NCBI GenBank assembly: GCA_026391125.1
Contig: JAPLEO010000048.1
Span: 1-52,235, forward strand
DNA length: 52,235 bases
Reading direction: 5' to 3'
DNA from: Bacteroidota bacterium
GTDB lineage: Bacteria > Bacteroidota > Bacteroidia > Chitinophagales > Chitinophagaceae
Positions 45,856-52,235 of the stretch are shown piece after piece; position 1 is the stretch's first letter, and each line of letters begins with the position of its first letter. The notes beneath the pieces are model-generated. The model searched no databases. It worked only from the letters and a program-made list of their open reading frames with translations, and was not told where the DNA came from. A program made the position numbers and the translations under genes.

Positions 45856-46784
45856 ATAATTTGTAGTTTCTTCAAACTTTGTATCACTTGAGTTTCTAAT
45901 GCATCATCAGATACTGTTTCTGCTACGAATTTGCTACCACTAACTTTTTCGAATAGTTCAATATATCTTTTGCTGATGGTTTCGATCCAATCATTGCTCA
46001 TTTCGGGCACTGTTTGACCTTCTTTACCCATAAAATTGTTAGCGATCAACCACTCCCGCACAAACTCTTTACTCAATTGTTTCTGTTTTTCACCAGATTG
46101 CTGTCTGGCTTCAAACCCCTCTGAATAAAAATATCTTGAAGAGTCGGGTGTATGAACTTCATCCATTAAGTAAATGGTATCTCCAATTTTTCCAAATTCA
46201 TATTTAGTGTCTGCCAATATCAGGCCCTGTTTTCCAGCAATTTCTTTTCCTCTTTGAAAAAGAGCTAACGCATATTGCTCCAGTATGGCCCAATCAGACT
46301 CAGAGGCTAATCCCTGTGCTAAAATCGCTTCTTTGGAGATATCTTCATCATGACCAGCATCAGCCTTTGTAGAAGGGGTGATGATGGGTGTAGGGAAAAA
46401 GTCATTTTCTTTTAGGCCTTCAGCTAAAGTAACACCACAAAGTGTTCTAGAACCAGATTGATAAGTTCTCCAAGCATGCCCCACCAAATTACCTCTAACA
46501 ACCATTTCAATTTTGAAAGGGACACATTTTTTGCCAATAGAAACACTAGGAGAGGGTGTATCAACCAACCAATTTGGGCAAATATCCTTGGTTGCATCAA
46601 GCATAATGGCTGCAATTTGATTTAAAACTTGACCTTTAAAAGGAATTGATTTGGGTAAAATCACATCAAAAGCTGAGATTCTATCACTTGCCAACATGAC
46701 TAGCCAATCTTGTTTTATGGTATAAACATCTCTTACTTTACCATGGTAGATGGCTGTTTGCTCAGGAAATTGAAAATTGCGCAT
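45852..46784 (-). CDS. purC: SAICAR synthase (phosphoribosylaminoimidazole-succinocarboxamide synthase)
   Basis: This 310-residue enzyme of the long, eukaryote-like class joins aspartate to CAIR in purine synthesis. Landmarks are YHGKVRDVYTI (residues 15-25), SDRISAFDVILP, KMVVRG-type EMVVRGNLVGHAWRTYQ, TPSTKADAGHDEDIS and LADTKYEFGK. Start ATG 46784 (MRNFQFPEQ) is preferred over a TTG two codons upstream, which is part of the promoter box TATTTTTG. It is a single-gene unit between the haem locus and the large TonB receptor. Confidence 0.96.
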   Translation of the reverse strand: MRNFQFPEQTAIYHGKVRDVYTIKQDWLVMLASDRISAFDVILPKSIPFKGQVLNQIAAIMLDATKDICPNWLVDTPSPSVSIGKKCVPFKIEMVVRGNLVGHAWRTYQSGSRTLCGVTLAEGLKENDFFPTPIITPSTKADAGHDEDISKEAILAQGLASESDWAILEQYALALFQRGKEIAGKQGLILADTKYEFGKIGDTIYLMDEVHTPDSSRYFYSEGFEARQQSGEKQKQLSKEFVREWLIANNFMGKEGQTVPEMSNDWIETISKRYIELFEKVSGSKFVAETVSDDALETQVIQSLKKLQII

Positions 46785-46787
46785 GAA

Positions 46788-46795
46788 CAAAAATA
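46788..46795 (-). promoter_or_regulatory. -7 promoter box abutting the purC start codon
   Basis: The minus strand reads TATTTTTG, an exact TAnnTTTG match, ending 3 nt (TTC) before the purC ATG. The spacing equals that at the helicase gene (32204-32215). It implies a nearly leaderless purC mRNA. Confidence 0.55.
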
Positions 46796-46871
46796 GAGCG
46801 GCTAGACTTATAAATATCTAGTTCTGAACTGTTTTTCTTAACAGACTAACTGGATTTGTGGACAAATTAAA

Positions 46872-46903
46872 TTTTTGTAGAAAATTAACAATTGCTACTT
46901 TTA
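46872..46903 (+). promoter_or_regulatory. Possible promoter of the large TonB receptor gene
   Basis: TTTTTG (46872-46877) and TACTTTTA (46896-46903) are 18 nt apart. The -7 box differs from TAnnTTTG in the last base. The ATG at 46932 lies 28 nt downstream. Confidence 0.4.
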
Positions 46904-46931
46904 ACAAAACGATCCATCTAAACTTGTTATT

Positions 46932-49868
46932 ATGAGAAGATTCTACACGAGTTGTGTGTTAGTGTTGTTGTCCATTGGCTTATCATTTAATGCCTTTTCG
47001 CAACAACCCACCAATGTTTCCGGTAGCATTAAAAATTCTAAATCAAAAGAGGCTGTTTCTGCTGTTTCTGTAACTGTAAAAGGTTCAACAACAGGTACAT
47101 TCTCTGACGATAAGGGTAATTTTAAATTTACTACCGTTCAAAAACCTCCTTTTACAGTTATTATTTCTTCTGTTGGTTACAGCAATAAAGAAGTAGTAGT
47201 TAAATCCGACAATCAAGTCATTGATGTTGAATTAGACGCTTCATTTACCCTAGGGGATGAGGTAGTCGTAGCCGCTTCAAGGGTTCCGGAAAGAATTTTA
47301 GAGTCGCCAGTTTCTATTGAAAGAATTGGTGCTAAAGCAATTTTAAATTCCCCTGCTGCTAACTACTATGATATGATCACCAACCTAAAAGGTGTTGATA
47401 TCGTAGCTGCGAGTCTTACTTTTAAAAGTATTGGTACTCGTGGATTTAATAGCTCTGGTAATACCAGATTGAATCAAATTGTTGATGGAATGGATAACCA
47501 GGCTCCTGGTTTGAATTTCTCTGTTGGTAACATTATTGGATTAACTGAATTGGATGTCGACAATATTGAATTATTGCCTGGTGCATCTTCAGCATTGTAT
47601 GGCCCAGGTGGTATGAACGGTACATTGCTTATCAATAGTAAGAACCCATTCAAATATCAAGGACTTAGTTTCCAGATCAAGCAAGGGATTTCAAATGTTG
47701 ATAATAAGCAACGTACACAATCTCCTTTCTACGATTGGACAATTCGTTGGGGTAATAAAATCTCAGAAAAATTTGCCTATAAAATCGGTGCTCAATACAC
47801 TCAAGCAACAGATTGGTTAGCAAATTCTGATGATAACTACAACCGTGTAGGAACACCTCAAAATCCGAATGGTATAACAAAAACCGGCACTAGACTTTCT
47901 GATCCAAACTATGATGGAGTGAACTTCTATGGTGATGAAACAAATGCTAATTTAAGTGCTGTTGCAAGTGGTGTGTTAGCTCAAATGCCAGCAGGTATTG
48001 TTCCTGCTTCCAATGCATGGTTAGCAGCTAACCCTACAGCTAACATAGCAGCATATAATTCTTTCTTAGGTGCTATTGGAGCTGGTGCGCTAGTAGCTGC
48101 TGGATATTCACCTATTATTTATGGTGCGTCTCCAACCAAGAATTATTACAATAACCAAATGGTAAGCCGTACTGGTTATTCTGAAAAAGATGTGATTGAT
48201 CCAATCACCAGCAATTTCAAATTGTATGGCGGATTATACTATAAATTAACTAGTTCATTAGAAGCGTCATTAACTGCAAACTGGGGTACTGGTACAACAG
48301 TATATACAGGTGCTGACCGTTATTCTATTAAGGACTTTAAAATGGGTCAGTATAAATTTGAATTGAAGTCTAAAAACTGGTATTTACGTGGTTATACTAC
48401 TTCTGAGAATTCTGGTAATTCTTATGTAACTACTACCACTACTCGTTTATTCAATGAAGCTTGGAAATCTAGTACCGCTTGGTATCCTGCATATGCAGCT
48501 GCTTATGCTTCTACATTAGATGCGGTTCCTGATCAAGCAACTTCACACAATAATGCAAGAGCATTTGCAGATCAAGGTCGTCCAGTTGGATTCCAATTGT
48601 ATAATCCTTTGTACCAACAAATCGCTCAAACTCCTATCTCTAAAGGTGGTGGTTTGTTCATGGATAGAACAAAAGTATACCAAGCAGAAGGTCAATATAA
48701 TTTGACTGACGCTTTAGGATTAGCAAAATCTGGAACTGACTTCTTAATTGGAGGCAGCTGGAGACAATTCGTTTTGAATTCTCAAGGAACAATTTTTGCT
48801 GATACAGCTGGTTCTATTAAAATAGCAGAAACTGGTGCATATGCTCAGTTATCTCAAAGATTATTCAATGATATCTTGAAGGTTACTGTTTCTGGTCGTT
48901 ATGACAAGAATGTAAACTTTGCGGGTCATTTTACTCCAAGAGCATCTGCGGTTTTAAAATTAACCAAAGATCATAATTTACGTTTCTCTTATCAGTCAGC
49001 TTACCGTTTCCCTACCACTCAAAACCAGTGGATCAACTTGAATACTTCTCAAGGACGTTTAATGGGTGGTTTGCCTCAGTTGAGAGATTTCTACAAATTC
49101 TCGTCTAATCCAGCTTATACTTTGGCTAGTGTAACTGCATTTGGCGCAAGCGCTGGTGCAGGTGCTCCAAATCCAGCTTTGTTAGTTGAGCAGAAATTCG
49201 GTGAATTCAAACCAGAATCAAGTACTTCATTTGAAGTTGGTTATAAAGGCTTATTTGCAAAAAGAATCTTGATTGATGTTTATGCATATTGGGCTAAATA
49301 CAAAGATTTCCTAGGTGGAGTTACTGTAATCCAATCAAACAATGGATCACCAGCAGGTTTAATTGGCTATAACCCTAATTTCACACCTGGTAATGCGGCA
49401 TTAACTAGAAGCGTTTATAGCGTTTCTATGAACCAAACTACTGATGTAAATACAAATGGTTGGGGTGCTTCAATTGAGTACTTAATGCCTAAAAATTTCT
49501 CAATTAGTGGTAATGTGTATTCTGATATCATCGGACCAACACCTGTTGGATTTGTAACTTATTTCAATACTCCGAAGTACAGAGTGAATGCTTCTTTCAA
49601 CAATTCTGGATTTGGTCCAAAGAATGTGTTTGGATTTAGCATCGTATACAGATGGTTAGATGGCTTCCATTATGACGGTACTTTTGCTGCAGGTGAAGTT
49701 GCATCTTACAAAACTTTGGATGCGATGGTTAGCGTAAAACTTCCTAAAACAAGATCATTGGTTAAGATTGGCGGTACCAATATCTTGAATAAATACTATT
49801 ATACTGGCTATGGTAACCCACAAATCGGTGGATTGTACTATGTCAGTTTTGGTTGGAACGTATTTTAA
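46932..49868 (+). CDS. Large TonB-dependent receptor, substrate unknown
   Basis: This 978-residue outer-membrane receptor has a signal peptide (MRRFYTSCVLVLLSIGLSFNAFSQ), a CarboxypepD_reg-like domain (about 27-110), a plug domain (RVPERILESPVSIERIGAKA, SIGTRGFNSSGNTRLNQIVD, LLPGASSALYGPGGMNGTLL) and a long barrel ending YVSFGWNVF. Residues about 335-400 and 520-550 hold Ala/Tyr-rich, probably extracellular loops. Codon use is strongly biased to GCT, ACT, TCT and GGT, unlike neighbouring genes, which suggests high expression. The promoter-like element upstream and the very strong terminator downstream support a single, highly transcribed gene. No SusD partner follows, so it is a stand-alone receptor rather than a SusCD pair. 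Confidence 0.9.
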   Translation: MRRFYTSCVLVLLSIGLSFNAFSQQPTNVSGSIKNSKSKEAVSAVSVTVKGSTTGTFSDDKGNFKFTTVQKPPFTVIISSVGYSNKEVVVKSDNQVIDVELDASFTLGDEVVVAASRVPERILESPVSIERIGAKAILNSPAANYYDMITNLKGVDIVAASLTFKSIGTRGFNSSGNTRLNQIVDGMDNQAPGLNFSVGNIIGLTELDVDNIELLPGASSALYGPGGMNGTLLINSKNPFKYQGLSFQIKQGISNVDNKQRTQSPFYDWTIRWGNKISEKFAYKIGAQYTQATDWLANSDDNYNRVGTPQNPNGITKTGTRLSDPNYDGVNFYGDETNANLSAVASGVLAQMPAGIVPASNAWLAANPTANIAAYNSFLGAIGAGALVAAGYSPIIYGASPTKNYYNNQMVSRTGYSEKDVIDPITSNFKLYGGLYYKLTSSLEASLTANWGTGTTVYTGADRYSIKDFKMGQYKFELKSKNWYLRGYTTSENSGNSYVTTTTTRLFNEAWKSSTAWYPAYAAAYASTLDAVPDQATSHNNARAFADQGRPVGFQLYNPLYQQIAQTPISKGGGLFMDRTKVYQAEGQYNLTDALGLAKSGTDFLIGGSWRQFVLNSQGTIFADTAGSIKIAETGAYAQLSQRLFNDILKVTVSGRYDKNVNFAGHFTPRASAVLKLTKDHNLRFSYQSAYRFPTTQNQWINLNTSQGRLMGGLPQLRDFYKFSSNPAYTLASVTAFGASAGAGAPNPALLVEQKFGEFKPESSTSFEVGYKGLFAKRILIDVYAYWAKYKDFLGGVTVIQSNNGSPAGLIGYNPNFTPGNAALTRSVYSVSMNQTTDVNTNGWGASIEYLMPKNFSISGNVYSDIIGPTPVGFVTYFNTPKYRVNASFNNSGFGPKNVFGFSIVYRWLDGFHYDGTFAAGEVASYKTLDAMVSVKLPKTRSLVKIGGTNILNKYYYTGYGNPQIGGLYYVSFGWNVF

Positions 49869-49883
49869 TCGATGCGGTTTAAA

Positions 49884-49929
49884 CCAACAAAAAGTCCTCT
49901 TCGACCTGTCGGAGAGGATTTTTTGTTGG
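49884..49929 (+). terminator. Very strong intrinsic terminator of the large TonB receptor gene
   Basis: The 46-nt hairpin starts CCAACAAAAAGTCCTCT, ends AGAGGATTTTTTGTTGG and closes over a short loop around CGACCTGTCG, with only G-T mismatches. The A-tract and T-tract lie within the stem. It begins 16 nt after the stop codon. Confidence 0.9.
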
Positions 49930-49945
49930 TAAAAGACCCAACTCT

Positions 49946-49978
49946 TTTGGTTTTATAGTCGATAATCTTATATTTTTG
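49946..49978 (+). promoter_or_regulatory. Promoter of the pyruvate dehydrogenase E1 beta gene
   Basis: TTTG (49946-49949) and TATTTTTG (49971-49978) are 21 nt apart, matching the -33 and -7 Bacteroidota elements; the ATG at 50002 is 23 nt downstream. Confidence 0.65.
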
Positions 49979-50001
49979 CTCCTCATTTAACAAAAGTACT
50001 T

Positions 50002-50988
50002 ATGCGTTCAATAGCTTTTAGAGAGGCTTTAAGAGAAGCCATGCAAGAAGAAATGAGAAGAGACGAAAGAGTCTTTTTAATGGGGGAAGAAGTTGCCGAA
50101 TATAATGGAGCTTATAAGGTTAGTCAGGGTATGTTGGCAGAATTTGGAGCCAAAAGGGTGATAGATACACCAATTGCTGAGCTTGGTTTCGCTGCAATCG
50201 CTGTAGGTGCTGCTCAGAACGGATTACGTCCAATCGTTGAATTTATGACCTGGAACTTTGCAGTTTTGCCAATGGACCAGATCTTGAATACTGCCTCTAA
50301 AATGTTAGCCATGAGTGGTGGACAGATTGGATGCCCAATTGTTTTCAGAGGTCCTGGTGGAAGTGCTGGTCAGTTAGGTGCGCAACACTCAACTGCTTTT
50401 GAAAGCTATTATGCTAATATTCCAGGACTGAAAGTGGTATCACCTTCTAATGGTTATGATGCAAAAGGTTTGATGAAACAAGCCATTCGCTATGAAGAAG
50501 ATCCGATTATGTTCATGGAGAGTGAAGTGATGTATGGCGATAAATGTGAAGTTCCTGAAGAAGAGTATTATATCCCACTAGGAAAGGCAGATGTAAAACG
50601 TGCTGGTAGAGATGTAACCATCGTTTCCTATAATAAAATGATGAAAGTAGCATTAGGTGCTGCGGCAGAATTGGAAAAAGAAGGAATAAGCGCTGAAGTA
50701 ATTGATCTTAGAACAATTCGCCCGCTCGACTGGGAAACCATCGTTGAAAGCGTTAAAAAAACAAACCGTTTAGTAATTGTAGAAGAGCAATGGCCATTTG
50801 CTTCTATATCTTCTGAAATTACCTACCGCATACAAAAAGAAGCATTTGATTATTTAGATGCACCAATTCGCAGAATTACAAGTGCCGATGCACCGATGCA
50901 CTATGCACCAAACCTTGCGGCATTAGCAATTCCTGATGTAGAAAGAACCGTAAAATTGGTTAAAGAAATTGTTCATCAAAAGAAGTAA
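50002..50988 (+). CDS. pdhB: Pyruvate dehydrogenase E1 component, beta subunit
   Basis: This 328-residue thiamine-diphosphate-enzyme subunit decarboxylates a 2-oxo acid together with the alpha subunit. The N-terminus MRSIAFREALREAMQEEMRR and the cofactor-interface segment VFLMGEEVAEYNGAYKVSQG (about 24-43) are typical. Others are IVEFMTWNFAVLPMDQI, FRGPGGSAGQLGAQHS, EEQWPFASISSEI and the C-terminal ITSADAPMHYAPNLAALAIP. The family cannot fully separate pyruvate from branched-chain or acetoin dehydrogenases, but the motif set favours pyruvate. The alpha subunit gene is not adjacent; the gene is alone between two terminators. Confidence 0.92.
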   Translation: MRSIAFREALREAMQEEMRRDERVFLMGEEVAEYNGAYKVSQGMLAEFGAKRVIDTPIAELGFAAIAVGAAQNGLRPIVEFMTWNFAVLPMDQILNTASKMLAMSGGQIGCPIVFRGPGGSAGQLGAQHSTAFESYYANIPGLKVVSPSNGYDAKGLMKQAIRYEEDPIMFMESEVMYGDKCEVPEEEYYIPLGKADVKRAGRDVTIVSYNKMMKVALGAAAELEKEGISAEVIDLRTIRPLDWETIVESVKKTNRLVIVEEQWPFASISSEITYRIQKEAFDYLDAPIRRITSADAPMHYAPNLAALAIPDVERTVKLVKEIVHQKK

Positions 50989-51012
50989 TTTCAAATATTT
51001 CGATAACTCTTT

Positions 51013-51050
51013 GAATCCCGAACTGCCCACATTTGCTGGCTTCGGGATTC
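51013..51050 (+). terminator. Intrinsic terminator of pdhB
   Basis: GAATCCCGAA (51013-51022) and TTCGGGATTC (51041-51050) form a perfect 10-bp stem, followed by TTAATTTTTA. The 18-nt apical part can pair weakly (GCC/GGC). It starts 24 nt after the stop. Confidence 0.85.
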
Positions 51051-51063
51051 TTAATTTTTACGC

Positions 51064-52235
51064 ATGAAGTATTGCTTTCTCTGCTTTCTAATACTTGCGT
51101 TTGCTGGCCAAGCTCAGCAAAAAAAGGATACAACAATTCTTAATGATAGTTTACTGCCCGTAGTTGTACAGGCATTTAGTCAACAAGTAAAATGGAAAGA
51201 AGCCTCTGCGGCAATTGCTATTATTAGGCAAGAAGATTTCAATGCTTATGCCCCAACAACATTAGTTCCAGCTTTTAATAAACAAACTGGGGTAAGAATG
51301 GAGGAACGTTCTCCGGGTAGCTATCGCTTATCAATCAGAGGAAGTTTATTACGATCACCGTTTGGGGTAAGAAACACTAAAGTATACTGGAATGATCTGC
51401 CACTCTCTGATGCTACAGGGAACACCTATTTGAACTTAGTTGATTTAAGTCAGGTGAATGGTGTCGAAATCATCAAAGGTCCAGCTAACAGTGTTTACGG
51501 CGCAGGAACAGGTGGTGTTGTTTTGATGAAATCTAGTTTGCCATTTTTAAATTCCAAACAACAAGGTTTTCAGGGAGGTATTGAGTTTGGTTCTTACGGA
51601 CTGATTAAAGAAAATACAACATGGCAAATTCAGAATAAACATTTCACCAGTCAATTGAGCCAAGGATATATGCAATCTGATGGGTATAGGCAACAATCGG
51701 CGATGAAAAAAATGAATTTGCTGTATCAAGCAAGTTTCGAAACGGGTGTTCATCAGATTGAATTTTTAGGATGGTATACCGATATGTATTATCAAACTCC
51801 CGGTGGAATAACGATTGCACAAATGCAATCCAATCCACAACTCGCAAGGCAACCAACAGCCACATTGCCTGGAGCCATACAACAACAAACAGCCATCTAT
51901 AATAAAACCATTTTTGGTGGAATAAAAGACAACTTTAAAATTTCTAAGCAAGCCAATTTGATCTCATTTGTCACACTCAATCATTCCAATTTCGAAAACC
52001 CATTCATTACCAATTATGAATTTAGAGACGAAACAAATACGAGCATTGGAAGCAAATTGATCATTCAGTCAGACTCTAAAAAATTTAAATGGGTAAGCGG
52101 ATTTGAATGGTTGTATAATCATTCAAATATTTCAGATTTTGGAAACAATAAAGGAAAGCCAGATACACTGCAGCTTTCAGACCGTGTGTATGCAAATCAA
52201 TGGAGTGTTTATACACAAATGGAGCAAACCTATTT
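51064..52235 (+). CDS. TonB-dependent receptor, N-terminal part (cut by window end)
   Basis: The frame opens at ATG 51064 and stays open for 390 codons to the window end. It has a signal peptide (MKYCFLCFLILAFAGQAQ) followed directly by a plug domain without the carboxypeptidase-regulatory-like domain seen in the other two receptors. Visible plug motifs are LPVVVQAFSQQVKWKEA, FNKQTGVRMEERSPGSYRLS with IRGS, FGVRNTKVYWNDLPLSDATG, and VEIIKGPANSVYGAGTGGVV. Barrel strands start at about residue 165. The plug resembles receptors for metal chelates or vitamin-type ligands (inference); the substrate is unknown. The start falls just past the pdhB terminator, so it must have its own promoter, which I could not identify with confidence. 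Confidence 0.9.
   Translation, partial: MKYCFLCFLILAFAGQAQQKKDTTILNDSLLPVVVQAFSQQVKWKEASAAIAIIRQEDFNAYAPTTLVPAFNKQTGVRMEERSPGSYRLSIRGSLLRSPFGVRNTKVYWNDLPLSDATGNTYLNLVDLSQVNGVEIIKGPANSVYGAGTGGVVLMKSSLPFLNSKQQGFQGGIEFGSYGLIKENTTWQIQNKHFTSQLSQGYMQSDGYRQQSAMKKMNLLYQASFETGVHQIEFLGWYTDMYYQTPGGITIAQMQSNPQLARQPTATLPGAIQQQTAIYNKTIFGGIKDNFKISKQANLISFVTLNHSNFENPFITNYEFRDETNTSIGSKLIIQSDSKKFKWVSGFEWLYNHSNISDFGNNKGKPDTLQLSDRVYANQWSVYTQMEQTY

Noticed and set aside
1..52235. CRISPR arrays, tRNA or rRNA genes, insertion sequences, prophage or integrative elements
   Set aside because: No regularly spaced repeats, cloverleaf-like intergenic segments, transposase or integrase frames were found. Intergenic gaps are short and filled by promoters and terminators.

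Overview
This 52 kb window is chromosomal DNA of a member of the Bacteroidota, most likely family Chitinophagaceae (inference). The evidence is an AT-rich composition, three TonB-dependent receptors (two with N-terminal carboxypeptidase-regulatory-like domains), DUF4270, DUF5686 and GSCFA proteins, a GT5-only 'glycogen synthase', LytTR/LytS-type signalling, almost no Shine-Dalgarno sequences, and many promoters with the Bacteroidota -7 element TAnnTTTG. I see no rRNA, tRNA, CRISPR array, transposase, integrase or phage gene. No gene-free gap exceeds about 220 nt.

Layout. 1-4290: the 3' end of a nucleotidyltransferase-like gene, a PAP2 phosphatase, valyl-tRNA synthetase and a small Cys-rich lipoprotein. 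Two perfect tandem duplications lie here: 69 bp at 481-618 and 56 bp at 3497-3608, and the second breaks the valS reading frame. 4480-10633 (+): MscS channel, exonuclease/GIY-YIG fusion, Tex. 10634-17369: DUF885 peptidase (-), exported DsrE-like protein and GAF/PAS histidine kinase (+), ALDH7-type aldehyde dehydrogenase (-). 17438-23860 (-): a LytTR/LytS two-component pair, ppx-ppk1 polyphosphate pair, rfaE2 and a flippase-like membrane protein. 24077-27686 (+): GT5-like protein, DUF4270 lipoprotein, metK. 27777-31475 (+): a compact operon of membrane protein, Nudix hydrolase, RlmB, HMG-CoA-lyase-like and GSCFA proteins. 31480-32088 (-): miaE. 32215-40696 (+): DbpA-like helicase, penicillin-acylase family enzyme, small membrane protein, DUF5686 protein, trhO and an unknown protein. 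40763-45855 (+): TonB receptor plus a haem-type ABC importer (HmuTUV). 45852-46784 (-): purC. 46932-52235 (+): large TonB receptor, pyruvate dehydrogenase E1 beta, and a third TonB receptor cut by the window edge.

How the genes work together. Most of the content is core housekeeping: translation and tRNA/rRNA modification (valS, miaE, trhO, rlmB, DbpA-like helicase), central metabolism (metK, purC, pdhB, ALDH7) and polyphosphate turnover (ppk1/ppx). Envelope transport comes from the TonB receptors and the haem importer. I found no defence island or mobile cargo. The observations most worth checking are the frame-breaking duplication in the apparently only visible valS, two genes whose -7 promoter box ends 3 nt before the ATG (possible leaderless mRNAs), and the GT5-like/DUF4270 pair of unknown function.
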